NCBI GenBank assembly: GCA_018826295.1
Contig: JAHJZX010000038.1
Span: 1 to 64,000, forward strand
DNA from: Gammaproteobacteria bacterium
Lineage (GTDB): Bacteria; Pseudomonadota; Gammaproteobacteria; Enterobacterales; Alteromonadaceae
Reading direction: 5' to 3'
Length of the DNA: 64,000 nucleotides
Made by a program: the position numbers and the translations under genes. The notes under the pieces are model-generated. The model worked only from the letters and a program-made list of their open reading frames with translations, did not search any database and was not told where the DNA came from. Position 1 is the stretch's first letter. Every line of letters starts with the position of its first letter. This document shows, in pieces, positions 39,190 to 48,514 of the stretch.

Positions 39190-40749
39190 TTGGCTCACTG
39201 GGTTTATCACCGATATTTTGCTGCCGCAGTGGCGGTGTTTACCGCCATCAGCCTGTGCGCCTTGCTGGCATTTGCCGTTAGTAGCGCGGTGCATTTTAGC
39301 TTGCAACAAAGTGCCAACCTGTACCTGGCTAAAGTGGACGATATTGCCCGCGAAACGCAAAACACGCTGGATCTGCTTAATCACAAACCTGCCCATAGCT
39401 GCACAGCTGCCGACTTAGCCAGCATGCGCCGGGTGCTGATTAGCGCCCGTTATATCCGCGACATTACCTATTACCAAAATAACACCGCGTTGTGCTCGGC
39501 CAGTGCCGGCAAATTGCAGGCCCCGCTGCCAGCCGCCGAACCCGACTTTTATTCATTACAAAACAGCAGTATCTGGCTGGACCAGGCACTGGGCGACAGC
39601 GAGCAGCAACTTAGCGGTACTGTGGTACGGCAAAAGCAATACAGTGTCGCTATTGTCAGCGATATCGACCGGGCAGCACCACGCCAGGATGTGCGCTGGC
39701 AAACCGTAAACATCGCCGGTGCCAACCCGGCGAAAATTGCCGGTGACAGTGGCCTGTATCTGAGCGCCGCTGCTCAACCGGCACTATCCCGCTTAAGCTG
39801 GCCCTATTATGTCTATCAGCAATGCAGCGACTATTCGCGCTTTTGCCTGACACAGCAGTTTAGCTTTTATCATTTGTGGCAAAACTATCCGTTACCTACC
39901 GCCGTTATTAGCTTCGCCTTATTAGCGTTAACTGCGCTGGCCTGGTTTGGCTGGCGGCAATTGGCCGTGCGCCGTCACAGCTTACGTTACCGTGTACGTA
40001 ATGGTCTGAAAAAAGGTTATTTCTCTGTTGTCTTTCAACCGATTATTAATTTACGGCAAAATACGCTAACCGGCTGTGAGGTATTAGCCCGCTATCAGGA
40101 CCCGTTAGGCAGCTTAAGTCCGTTGCAATTTATCCCGTTACTAAGCCAGCTCGGCTTAAGTGGCCGTTTCACCTGCTTTATTGCTAAGCAGGCGCTGTCC
40201 CAGCTCAATACCTTGCCAGAACTGCCAGAGTCGTTTCATTTGTCACTTAATGTCTACCCGCAGGATATCGCCAGCGGCCAGATCCTTGAATTATTACAAC
40301 TGCCTGAAGTACAACAGCGCCGGGTGTCACTGGTGTTGGAAATTACCGAACAGCAAGAGCTCAGCTATAAGCGCGCCACCCTGAACCTGGCGCAGCTTAA
40401 AGCCGCCGGCCTGCAATTATCGATTGACGATTTTGGCACCGGCTACTCTAACCTCACCAGCCTGCGCTCACTGAATGCCGATTACCTGAAAATAGATAAA
40501 AGCTTTATTCAGGACATGGAAGCCGACAGTATTAAATCGACCTTAATCCCGAAAATCCGTGATATTGCCCACCTGCTGCAGTTTAACATCGTCGCCGAAG
40601 GCATCGAAAACGCCGCCCAAGCCGAGCTGCTGCGCAGCCTGGGCATCGACCTCGGCCAGGGCTGGCACTTTGCCAAAGCCATGCCAATAGCCGAATTTAA
40701 CGACTGGCTGGCGCAATTTGCCGCCAGCCAACCGCGTAAAGCCGGATAG
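39190..40749 (+). CDS. Membrane c-di-GMP phosphodiesterase, CSS-motif and EAL domains (519 aa)
   Basis: The N-terminal helix (about residues 10-32), a periplasmic domain with the Cys pattern HSCTAADL ... ALCSASAG, and a second helix near residue 245 form a CSS-motif sensor. The EAL domain follows. The first motif is EVLAR rather than EALLR, but the catalytic Glu, the DDFGTGYS loop, LKIDKSF and VAEGIEN are intact, so activity is expected. In E. coli relatives this sensor responds to the periplasmic Dsb redox state, and here redox genes are adjacent. The start is a TTG with a GAGG ribosome site. Confidence 0.92.
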   Translation: MAHWVYHRYFAAAVAVFTAISLCALLAFAVSSAVHFSLQQSANLYLAKVDDIARETQNTLDLLNHKPAHSCTAADLASMRRVLISARYIRDITYYQNNTALCSASAGKLQAPLPAAEPDFYSLQNSSIWLDQALGDSEQQLSGTVVRQKQYSVAIVSDIDRAAPRQDVRWQTVNIAGANPAKIAGDSGLYLSAAAQPALSRLSWPYYVYQQCSDYSRFCLTQQFSFYHLWQNYPLPTAVISFALLALTALAWFGWRQLAVRRHSLRYRVRNGLKKGYFSVVFQPIINLRQNTLTGCEVLARYQDPLGSLSPLQFIPLLSQLGLSGRFTCFIAKQALSQLNTLPELPESFHLSLNVYPQDIASGQILELLQLPEVQQRRVSLVLEITEQQELSYKRATLNLAQLKAAGLQLSIDDFGTGYSNLTSLRSLNADYLKIDKSFIQDMEADSIKSTLIPKIRDIAHLLQFNIVAEGIENAAQAELLRSLGIDLGQGWHFAKAMPIAEFNDWLAQFAASQPRKAG

Positions 40750-40769
40750 AACACCACATTCCGTACTGC

Positions 40770-41369
40770 TTAGTATTTGATACTACAACCATAAGGCTTG
40801 CTTATTGCCGGATCGGGCTTTTTACCCTTTAATACCGCGCTTGCGGCGTTAGCAAAATGCGGTGTGGCTTTGGCAATATCTTCAACCTTTGTTGATGCGA
40901 TGCTATCTATACCGCCCATATATTGCAGTATGCCGGCTTTGTCGATGAGGTACATATGCGGTGTGGTTTTGGCGTCATAGGCTTTGCCCATTACGCCCGT
41001 TTCATCAAATACCACTGCCGTTGGCATAGCGCCGCGGCTGGCGGTCAGCTCGTCAGCTTTTGCACCGCTGACGTGCCCCTGCTTGCCTGGCGCGGAAGAA
41101 ATAACACTTAGCCAGACGGCTCCCTGTAGTTTCATTTCTGCCTGCATTGCCTGCATATTGCCGCTATAGTGCTTAACCACAAAGGGGCACTCGTGGTTTG
41201 TCCACTCCAGCACCACATTTTTACCGGCAAAGTCTTTTAAACTGTGGCTGTTACCTTTGGAATCGACCACGGTAAAATCAGGCGCCGGCGCACCAACCTG
41301 AGGTGCTGCGGTCAGCCCGAGCGAAAACACAGCAGCAGACGCTGCCAGAACCAGTTGACGTAGTTTCAT
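40770..41369 (-). CDS. Exported redoxin (thioredoxin-fold) with single-Cys CPF motif (199 aa)
   Basis: A signal peptide (about residues 1-22) precedes an AhpC/TSA-like thioredoxin fold. The active-site region reads TNHECPFVVKHYSG, with one Cys in place of CxxC, as in a redoxin subgroup often found with DsbD-like proteins. The ATG at 41369 is chosen over one two codons upstream because AGGAG is then correctly spaced. It lies directly downstream of the DsbD-like gene, so it probably receives electrons from it in the periplasm. Confidence 0.88.
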   Translation of the reverse strand: MKLRQLVLAASAAVFSLGLTAAPQVGAPAPDFTVVDSKGNSHSLKDFAGKNVVLEWTNHECPFVVKHYSGNMQAMQAEMKLQGAVWLSVISSAPGKQGHVSGAKADELTASRGAMPTAVVFDETGVMGKAYDAKTTPHMYLIDKAGILQYMGGIDSIASTKVEDIAKATPHFANAASAVLKGKKPDPAISKPYGCSIKY

Positions 41370-41398
41370 CTGCATTACTCCTGTTATATTGCGTTAGT

Positions 41399-43462
41399 TT
41401 AAGGTTGCCGACTCAGCCGCTCCAGGGTAGTAGCGAGGGTGTCGGGGGTTAAAATCTGCGGCAGCACTTCGGGCGGCTGCCCCGGCCAGTACAATACATA
41501 CAACGGCACGCCATCGCGCTGATATAGCCGCAAGTACTCGGTAATAGCCGCATCACGCAGTGTCCAATCGCCTTTTAAGTAGGTTACATCATAAAGCGCC
41601 AGCGCTGCTTTACTGCTGTCTGTATTTAGTGCTATCCGCTCATTTACCAGGCAGGTGATGCACCAGTCGGCGGTCATATTCACCAGCACAGGTTTACCTT
41701 CGGCGCGCAGTTGTTGCAGCGATGCTGCCGACCAGCTTTGCCAGTGCGCGTCGCTTTGCCGCTGAGCCGCGGTACTGCTTTGTTGTGGTGCCAACGCGGG
41801 TAACAGTAGCGCCAGCAGTAACAGCAACAGCGCCAGCAATGCGGTTAAGTTACCAGCCTGCGCCAGCTGTTTACGCCCCCACAACCAACAGGCGGCAGCT
41901 ATACACACCAAGCCAATTAACAACAGCGCCTGGGCATCAACACCACTTTGCCGGCCATAGACCCACAGCAGCCATACCGCACTTAAGTACAGCGGATAAG
42001 CCAGCCACTGTTTTAACCCGTCCATCCAGGCACCGGGCTTAGGCAGCAAACGGGCCAAGCCGGGTACGTAAGCCAGCAGCAAAAACGGCAGCGCCATACC
42101 CAGGCCTAAAGCGACAAACACCAGTAGCGTCACGACCGCGTTTTGGCTTACTGCATAGCCCAACGCCGCGCCCATAAAGGGTGCGGTACAAGGGCTGGCG
42201 ACAACTACTGCCAGCACACCGGTAAAAAAGGCGCCTTTACCGCCGCTGGCAGAGGCCAGGTTGCTACCGGCATTCATCAGGCCAAGACCAAATTGCAGCA
42301 CGCCGGACAAACTTAACCCCAGCGCAAACAGCAGGTAAACCAGCAACGCTACCAGATAAGGGCTTTGTAATTGAAACCCCCAGCCCACAGCAGCACCTGC
42401 ACTGCGCAACACCACCAGTAAGCTGGCCAGCGCGATAAAACTAACGATAACGCCGGCACTATAAAGCAGCGCATCACGTTGTTGCGCGCAGGGCTGGCCG
42501 CTGTTGCCGGCAATACTCAGCGCTTTTAATGACAACACCGGAAACACACAGGGCATCAAATTCAACAGCAAACCACCGCTGGCTGCCATTAACAATACTA
42601 GCCACAGTGCTGTGCTGCTTTGCTGGCTGCCGGTGATCAGAAGTTCCGCAGTGCCTTGTCCGGTCTGGTTTAGCTGCACACTGTAGGCGCCGCTATCACT
42701 GACTAACACCAGCTGCAGTTGCTGCGGGGCCTTGGTAAAGTAAGTGTTGAGCAGTTGCTGCAATAACAACTTCTGGCCTTGCTGGCTAATCTGCTGGCTA
42801 CCGGCATGATCGACCAACTCTGTTGCTGCGACAAAAAAAGCCCGAATTTCAACATCAGGCTGCCAGTCAATCATGGCAGAAAAAGCGCCACCGGCAGTGC
42901 TAAAGCTACCGCTAACATTAAGTGGCTGCGGCAGCTTTTGCTCCGCCTGCTTAAACAAGCCCTGATACTCCTCAGCTAAAATTGCACTGTTGCCAACCGG
43001 CAACGTCAGACTAAATTGCGCTTCGGCCGGTATACAAACTTCTTCACATACCAGCCAGTCAGCCTGCAGCTGTATTGGCAGAGTATCAGCACTGTAGCCT
43101 GCAGGCAGGGTTAATTCTGTCAGCAACACGGTGGCACCGGCAAAGCCATAATTGACCAGCGGCGGAATAACAAACGCTTGTGGCGTGGGCCATTGTATAG
43201 CTGCGGCAGTGACCCCCTCAGGCAACTGCCAGCTTAAGCGGGTTGGCAAACCAGAATCGCCTGGGTTTTGCCAGTAAGTATGCCAATGCTCATCCGGTAC
43301 AAAATGCAGCGCCAGCCGCAGGCTTTGCCCGGCTTTAACCTGACGATATTCACTGACCAGTTCAGCTTTCAGCTGTTTGGCACTTTGCCAACCGGTGCTG
43401 GCAGCTTGCACACCACTAAACAGGCTGCAGCAACCCAGCAGCAAAAACAATAACCGGCGCAT
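41399..43462 (-). CDS. DsbD/ScsB-like transmembrane thiol reductase (687 aa)
   Basis: The signal peptide is followed by a periplasmic N-terminal domain with the Cys pair region WLVCEEVCIPAE. An eight-helix membrane domain carries NLMPCVFPVL and VASPCTAPFMG, the membrane cysteines that relay electrons. A C-terminal thioredoxin domain has CITC at residues 601-604. The protein moves electrons from cytoplasmic thioredoxin to periplasmic partners. The neighbouring redoxin, and perhaps the exported Msr fusion 4 kb away, are likely acceptors. It is more like the ScsB/DipZ branch than classical DsbD, judging by the long N-terminal region. Confidence 0.92.
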   Translation of the reverse strand: MRRLLFLLLGCCSLFSGVQAASTGWQSAKQLKAELVSEYRQVKAGQSLRLALHFVPDEHWHTYWQNPGDSGLPTRLSWQLPEGVTAAAIQWPTPQAFVIPPLVNYGFAGATVLLTELTLPAGYSADTLPIQLQADWLVCEEVCIPAEAQFSLTLPVGNSAILAEEYQGLFKQAEQKLPQPLNVSGSFSTAGGAFSAMIDWQPDVEIRAFFVAATELVDHAGSQQISQQGQKLLLQQLLNTYFTKAPQQLQLVLVSDSGAYSVQLNQTGQGTAELLITGSQQSSTALWLVLLMAASGGLLLNLMPCVFPVLSLKALSIAGNSGQPCAQQRDALLYSAGVIVSFIALASLLVVLRSAGAAVGWGFQLQSPYLVALLVYLLFALGLSLSGVLQFGLGLMNAGSNLASASGGKGAFFTGVLAVVVASPCTAPFMGAALGYAVSQNAVVTLLVFVALGLGMALPFLLLAYVPGLARLLPKPGAWMDGLKQWLAYPLYLSAVWLLWVYGRQSGVDAQALLLIGLVCIAAACWLWGRKQLAQAGNLTALLALLLLLLALLLPALAPQQSSTAAQRQSDAHWQSWSAASLQQLRAEGKPVLVNMTADWCITCLVNERIALNTDSSKAALALYDVTYLKGDWTLRDAAITEYLRLYQRDGVPLYVLYWPGQPPEVLPQILTPDTLATTLERLSRQP

Positions 43463-43687
43463 AGCTCTCTCGATGATGATTGATATTTACCGTTACGAGC
43501 CTACACTGATTTAGTTCAATATGCCGATAAATTGACCGCAGAAGCACGCCAGATTAAGCATTTTGTGCGACAAACTGCTATATTAGCCAACGTTTATACG
43601 TAACTTCCGCTGTGGTCACTCCGGCAAAATAAATGTTACTAAACACACACAACATAAACGTAAATCATCAATAAAAGGTTCACCTTA

Positions 43688-45928
43688 ATGAAGCTATTTA
43701 CTCCGTCAGCGTTATCAGCAGCTATGCAAGCTGCTCTGTTCGGTGCAGCTGTTGGCCTTTCTCCTGTGCTGATGGCGCAGGAAAGTGACAAAGGCCAGAA
43801 TGCAAAAGAACAAGAACTGGAAACCATTACCGTAACGGCGCAAAAGCGCAGCCAAAGCATTCAGGAAGTGCCCATTTCAATTGCTACCCTGTCTGGCGAG
43901 AAGTTTGACGCCATTTTCTCTTCCGGTGATGACATTACTGCGCTGGCAATCAAGGTACCAGGGTTGTATGCCGAAACCTCGAACGGCCGGGCAGCACCGC
44001 GGTTTTATATCCGGGGGTTGGGTAATACTGATTTTGATTTAGCCGCCTCGCAGCCGGTGTCCATTATTATGGACGAGGTGGTAATGGAGAACGTGATTTT
44101 AAAAAGCTTCCCGCTGTTTGACGTACAGCAGGTTGAGGTGATCCGCGGCCCACAAGGCACCTTATTCGGCCGCAATACTACCGCAGGTATCATCAAATTC
44201 GACAGTGTAAAGCCGCGGCAGGATTTTGATGCCTACGTAAAAACTACCGCCGGCACCCTGGGCCAGTTAAATCTGGAAGGGGCTGTCGGTGGTGGTTTAA
44301 CAGACGAGGTGTCAGCCCGTTTATCGCTATTATCACAACACCGCAGCGACTGGGTAGATAACGCCTTTACCGGCGAAAACGATGCCATGGGCGGTTACAC
44401 CGAGCGTGCCGGCCGTTTACAATTGCTGTGGGAAAGCAGCGATTTCGATGCCCTGTTAAATGTGCATTCACGTAACTATGACGGTACCTCGTCGCTGTTT
44501 CGAGCCAATATCCTGTCTGCCGGCAGTGACCAGCTAAACGGCAATTATGACCGCGATAGCGTGTCTTATGACAACCCAACCGCCAACAGCCAGAGCTATG
44601 ATGCCTGGGGCGCCTCGTTAAAACTGGACTTCCAGTTAGACGGTATGACACTAACCAGCATTTCAGCAATGGAACGTGCTGATGGTGGCGGTATTGGTGA
44701 TATCGACGGTGGCACACCAGATGGCCCGGGCGTTGTGCCGTTTCAGGCGGTAACAGAAGATCAGCTGAAAGATTTAAAGCAATATACCCAGGAAATCCGT
44801 TTGGCCAGTGACACCAACGATGCGTTAAGCTGGCAGGTCGGTGGTTTTTACTTTGACTCTACCTTTGGTGTCAACAGTATTGATGGCTTCTTTGGTGCGA
44901 CAGAAGTATTTCACGGCAATACCAGCTGGGCGCTGTTTGGCCAGACGTCTTACAAAGTAAACGATAAGCTGGATGTCACCGGTGGTATCCGTTACACCGA
45001 CGACATCAAAACTTTTTCGGTTGGCCAGCAAAACGTTGATGGTTTTGCCCTGGTGATCGACGCAGCTCAGGTACAATACTATGAGCCGATTAAAGTGTCA
45101 GACGACAACATCAGCTGGGAACTCAGTGCTAACTATCGTTTAACCGATAAAACCAGCCTGTTTGCCCGCGTGGCGGATGGCTTCCGCGCTCAGTCTATTC
45201 AGGGCCGCGATGTGGCTTTTGAAGCGCCACCGTCTGTAGCCAAATCAGAAACCATTATGTCGTTTGAAGTCGGCGCAAAGTCTGATCTGCTAAACAACAC
45301 CTTACGTTTAAACGGTGCGCTGTTTTACTACACCATCGACGATATTCAGTTATCGGCTATTGGTGGCCAGACGCAGGGCAACCAGTTAATCAACGCTGAT
45401 AAAGGTGTAGGTTATGGTTTTGAATTCGACTTTGATTACCGCGTCACACCTAACCTTAGCGTGGGTGGCGGTTTCAGCTACAACAATACTGAGCTGCAAG
45501 ACGACACGCTAACCGTAGCACCTTGTGGTTCGGGCATGTGTACTGTGCTGGATCCGCGCAATGCACAAAACTTAGCGCTGATTGACGGCAACCCGTTCCC
45601 GCAGGCACCGGAAACCATCCTGACATTAAATGGCCGCTATGATTTCCCAATTGAAAGCGGTGAAATTTATATCTACGGTGACTATCAGTTGCAGGGTAAA
45701 ACCAATCTGTTCCTGTATGAATCAGCCGAGTTTAAGTCAAACAACAACTACGAAGCCGGTTTACGCGTAGCCTACATTAACTACGACAATAACTACGAAG
45801 TAGGTGTATTTGGCCGCAATATCACCGACAAAGACAACTTAAAAGGCGCCATCGATTTCAATAACCTGACCGGTTTTGTTAACGAGCCGCGTACCTTTGG
45901 TGTCGACTTTAAGATTAATTTCTATTAA
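43688..45928 (+). CDS. TonB-dependent outer-membrane receptor (746 aa)
   Basis: Signal peptide (about residues 1-30), TonB box region (LETITVTAQKR), plug domain (VPISIATLSG ... VEVIRGPQGTLFGRNTTAG) and a 22-strand barrel ending in aromatic Phe-Tyr. The plug wording (RSQSIQEVPISI, IRGPQGTLFGRN) is that of the Caulobacter/Sphingomonas-type receptors linked to complex organic substrates rather than classical siderophores. No regulator or transporter gene is adjacent, and the ligand is unknown. It is followed by an intrinsic terminator. Confidence 0.95.
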   Translation: MKLFTPSALSAAMQAALFGAAVGLSPVLMAQESDKGQNAKEQELETITVTAQKRSQSIQEVPISIATLSGEKFDAIFSSGDDITALAIKVPGLYAETSNGRAAPRFYIRGLGNTDFDLAASQPVSIIMDEVVMENVILKSFPLFDVQQVEVIRGPQGTLFGRNTTAGIIKFDSVKPRQDFDAYVKTTAGTLGQLNLEGAVGGGLTDEVSARLSLLSQHRSDWVDNAFTGENDAMGGYTERAGRLQLLWESSDFDALLNVHSRNYDGTSSLFRANILSAGSDQLNGNYDRDSVSYDNPTANSQSYDAWGASLKLDFQLDGMTLTSISAMERADGGGIGDIDGGTPDGPGVVPFQAVTEDQLKDLKQYTQEIRLASDTNDALSWQVGGFYFDSTFGVNSIDGFFGATEVFHGNTSWALFGQTSYKVNDKLDVTGGIRYTDDIKTFSVGQQNVDGFALVIDAAQVQYYEPIKVSDDNISWELSANYRLTDKTSLFARVADGFRAQSIQGRDVAFEAPPSVAKSETIMSFEVGAKSDLLNNTLRLNGALFYYTIDDIQLSAIGGQTQGNQLINADKGVGYGFEFDFDYRVTPNLSVGGGFSYNNTELQDDTLTVAPCGSGMCTVLDPRNAQNLALIDGNPFPQAPETILTLNGRYDFPIESGEIYIYGDYQLQGKTNLFLYESAEFKSNNNYEAGLRVAYINYDNNYEVGVFGRNITDKDNLKGAIDFNNLTGFVNEPRTFGVDFKINFY

Positions 45929-45948
45929 TCGCCAAAACCGCAAACAGA

Positions 45949-45972
45949 GGGCAGCCTAAGCTGCCCTTTTTT
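45949..45972 (+). terminator. Intrinsic terminator after the 746-aa TonB receptor
   Basis: GGGCAGC (45949-45955) pairs with GCTGCCC (45960-45966) around CTAA, followed by six T. Confidence 0.92.
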
Positions 45973-46065
45973 ATTGCAACGACAAATCCGGCTATTTAAC
46001 CCATTCTGATTGCACAACCTTAACCAGCGCCTTAATCTGACTGCAGCATAATTGTGGAGCACCCT

Positions 46066-47148
46066 ATGGCCGATTTTCGCAGCGATACCGTTACCCAACC
46101 CAGCCTGGCAATGAAAGAACGTATGTTCAGTGCCGCTTTGGGCGATGATGTATTTAATGACGACCCCACTACACTGGAATTACAAAGCGTAGCCGCCAAA
46201 CTGCTGGGCTTTGAAGCGGCGCTGTTTGCCCCCAGCGGCACCCAGACCAACCTGATTGCCATGATGAGCCATTGTCAGCGCGGCGACGAGGCCATTGTTG
46301 GTCAGCAGTGGCACACCTACAAATGGGAAGGCGGCGGTATGGCGGTGCTGGGTTCCATTCAGCCACAGCCACTGGAGCTGCAAGCCGATGGCACTCTGGC
46401 ACTAAGCGATATTGCTGCAGCGATTAAACCGGATGATCCGCACTTTGCCCGTAGCCGCCTTATCGTGATTGAAAACAGCGTAGGCGGTAAGGTTTTGCCG
46501 CTTAGCTATATGCGCGATGTCGCCGCACTGGCCAAAGACAAAGGCCTGAATTGCCATATCGACGGCGCCCGCTTAATGAACGCCGCGGTGGCGCTGGCAG
46601 CACAGCACCAGTTAACGCCACTGCAGATGGCACGCGAGTTGTGTCAGGGTTATGACTCGGTATCCTTGTGTTTATCCAAAGGATTAGGCTGCCCGGTTGG
46701 CTCGTTGTTGCTGGGCTCAAATGCGTTTATCGCCCGCGCTAAACGGGTCCGCAAAATGCTTGGTGGCGGTATGCGGCAAACGGGCATGCTGGCAGCAGCG
46801 GGTTTATACGCGCTGGAACATAATATTACCCGGCTGGCTGATGATCATGCCAATTGCCGGACCTTAGCAGAAGGCCTAACCGCCTTAGCCGCACAATTAC
46901 CGGCGCTGCAGGGCAAGCTAACGGCGCTGCCGGTGCAGACCAATATTTTATTTACCGATGTTGAGCTGCAACTGGCAGAACAGTTGCTGCCCTATCTGGC
47001 TGAACGCGGTATCAAGCTTACCGGCAGCAATTATCAAAGTGCCAAAGGTGATATTAAGCGTTTGCGCTGGGTGTGCCATCTGAATATCAGCAGCGATGAT
47101 ATTGCACGCACGCTGCAAGCGGTAACGGAGTTTGCTGACCAAGTCTGA
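46066..47148 (+). CDS. ltaE: Low-specificity L-threonine aldolase (360 aa)
   Basis: This fold-type I PLP enzyme cleaves threonine or allo-threonine to glycine and acetaldehyde. FRSDTVTQPSLAM (start), GDDVFNDDPTT, APSGTQTNLIA and the PLP lysine segment SLCLSKGLGCPVGS are diagnostic. The ATG at 46066 is used because GTGGAG, which contains an in-frame GTG at 46054, is better read as its ribosome site. It is monocistronic by spacing. Confidence 0.95.
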   Translation: MADFRSDTVTQPSLAMKERMFSAALGDDVFNDDPTTLELQSVAAKLLGFEAALFAPSGTQTNLIAMMSHCQRGDEAIVGQQWHTYKWEGGGMAVLGSIQPQPLELQADGTLALSDIAAAIKPDDPHFARSRLIVIENSVGGKVLPLSYMRDVAALAKDKGLNCHIDGARLMNAAVALAAQHQLTPLQMARELCQGYDSVSLCLSKGLGCPVGSLLLGSNAFIARAKRVRKMLGGGMRQTGMLAAAGLYALEHNITRLADDHANCRTLAEGLTALAAQLPALQGKLTALPVQTNILFTDVELQLAEQLLPYLAERGIKLTGSNYQSAKGDIKRLRWVCHLNISSDDIARTLQAVTEFADQV

Positions 47149-47237
47149 AGATTAAAGAACAGTATTGTTGAAAGCAATTGACCCTTCTACCTGTCTGTTA
47201 CGTAACAAGCAGTAACGATTAACAGGCAGAGGTAAAG

Positions 47238-48497
47238 ATGTTCAGTAAACTTATCCGGCTTTGTACTCTGGGAATGCTGTTTACCGGTACAGCAATGGCT
47301 AAGATGCCCGCTACCGAGCATATTGACAGTATTGTGGTTGGCGCAGGGTGTTTCTGGGGCGTGGAAAAGCGCTTTGAGGCTATGCCTGGCGTTATTGATG
47401 CGGTGTCAGGTTATGCCGACGGTAATGACGTACAGCCAAGCTACCGCGTGATCACGCAAAAACGTCATCAGTTCAACCCTAATAACCATGCTGAAGTGGT
47501 TAAAGTGCGTTTTAATCCGGCGCAAATCAGCCTGGACACTTTGTTACAGCGCTATTTTGAAATGCACGACCCCACCCAGCTAAACCGCCAGGGCAATGAT
47601 ATTGGCACTCAGTACCGCAGCATCATCTTAACCAACAGCGACACACAGGCCTCGATAGCAAACAAGCTAAAAGCTGAATTTCAACAGCTGCTAAGCAAGG
47701 CCGGTTACGGTGCCATTACCACCCAGATTAAGCCGCTGCGCGAGTTTTTTCCGGCAGAAAGCTACCATCAGGACTATATCGCCAAAAATCCCAACGGTTA
47801 CTGCCCCGATCACAGCACCGGTGTGCGCTTTACCAATACGCCAGTGGCGCAAACTGCCAGTGTGGATAACAGCGCGCTTCTAAGCGGCAAGCATATACTG
47901 GTAATAGACTCAGAAAGCTACTGCCCGTATTGCGAAAAATTTAAAGCCGATGTGGCTAAGCATTACAGCGGCGATATTCCGCTGCATTACCGTTATGCCA
48001 GCCAGCTAAAAGGGCTGAAGATCACCTCAGCCACCTGGGCTACGCCAACCATTATTTTGCTGGAGAACGGCAAAGAAGTGTTTGCTCGCCAGGGCTACCT
48101 GAGCCCCAACGAGTTTTATCTGCTGTTGGGCAAGTTTAAACTCGGTGACAGCGAGGCCTTTGATGTCGCCTTTGATGAAGGCACTGATGCGCGCTTTTGT
48201 AAACAGTATGAAATCTTTAAAAACACGCCCGATGGTGTCTTTGTTGATAAGTTAAGCGGCGCAGCATTGTTTGATACCCGTCACCGCTTTGATTCCGGCA
48301 GCGGCTGGCTGTCTTTTACTAAACCGGTTGACGGCGCGGTAATAGAAAAGCCCGACAACCGCTATGGTATGCGCCGCACTGAAATCCGCGCCAAAGTCTC
48401 GGGCATCCATTTAGGCCATGTGTTTAATGATGGCCCAAACGGTAAGCCACGTTACTGCATCAATGCCACCGTGCTGGATTTTGTGCCGCGCGGTTAA
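47238..48497 (+). CDS. Exported MsrA - glutaredoxin-like - MsrB fusion (419 aa)
   Basis: The signal peptide (about residues 1-21) is followed by MsrA (catalytic Cys38 in GCFWG; resolving Cys in NPNGYC). A central thioredoxin-fold domain has CPYC at 229-232 and the cis-Pro segment ATPTIILL. MsrB spans about residues 290-419 with catalytic Cys407 (RYCIN). In MsrB the usual recycling Cys of SGCGW is a Ser (FDSGSGW, about 352-358) and the zinc Cys pairs are absent. Known PilB-type fusions place the thioredoxin domain first, whereas here it is in the middle. It would repair both methionine sulfoxide epimers in the periplasm. Confidence 0.92.
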   Translation: MFSKLIRLCTLGMLFTGTAMAKMPATEHIDSIVVGAGCFWGVEKRFEAMPGVIDAVSGYADGNDVQPSYRVITQKRHQFNPNNHAEVVKVRFNPAQISLDTLLQRYFEMHDPTQLNRQGNDIGTQYRSIILTNSDTQASIANKLKAEFQQLLSKAGYGAITTQIKPLREFFPAESYHQDYIAKNPNGYCPDHSTGVRFTNTPVAQTASVDNSALLSGKHILVIDSESYCPYCEKFKADVAKHYSGDIPLHYRYASQLKGLKITSATWATPTIILLENGKEVFARQGYLSPNEFYLLLGKFKLGDSEAFDVAFDEGTDARFCKQYEIFKNTPDGVFVDKLSGAALFDTRHRFDSGSGWLSFTKPVDGAVIEKPDNRYGMRRTEIRAKVSGIHLGHVFNDGPNGKPRYCINATVLDFVPRG

Positions 48498-48514
48498 ACA
48501 AAGCTGCCGTGCAG

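Noticed and set aside
42504-42979. Plus-strand open frames within the DsbD-like gene
   Set aside because: They lie antisense to a clearly conserved protein, and their composition follows from the codon bias of the true frame.
47196-47208. Operator GTTACGTAAC before the Msr fusion
   Set aside because: A 10-bp palindrome of this kind is expected by chance in a 64-kb window, and no partner site or known regulator supports it.
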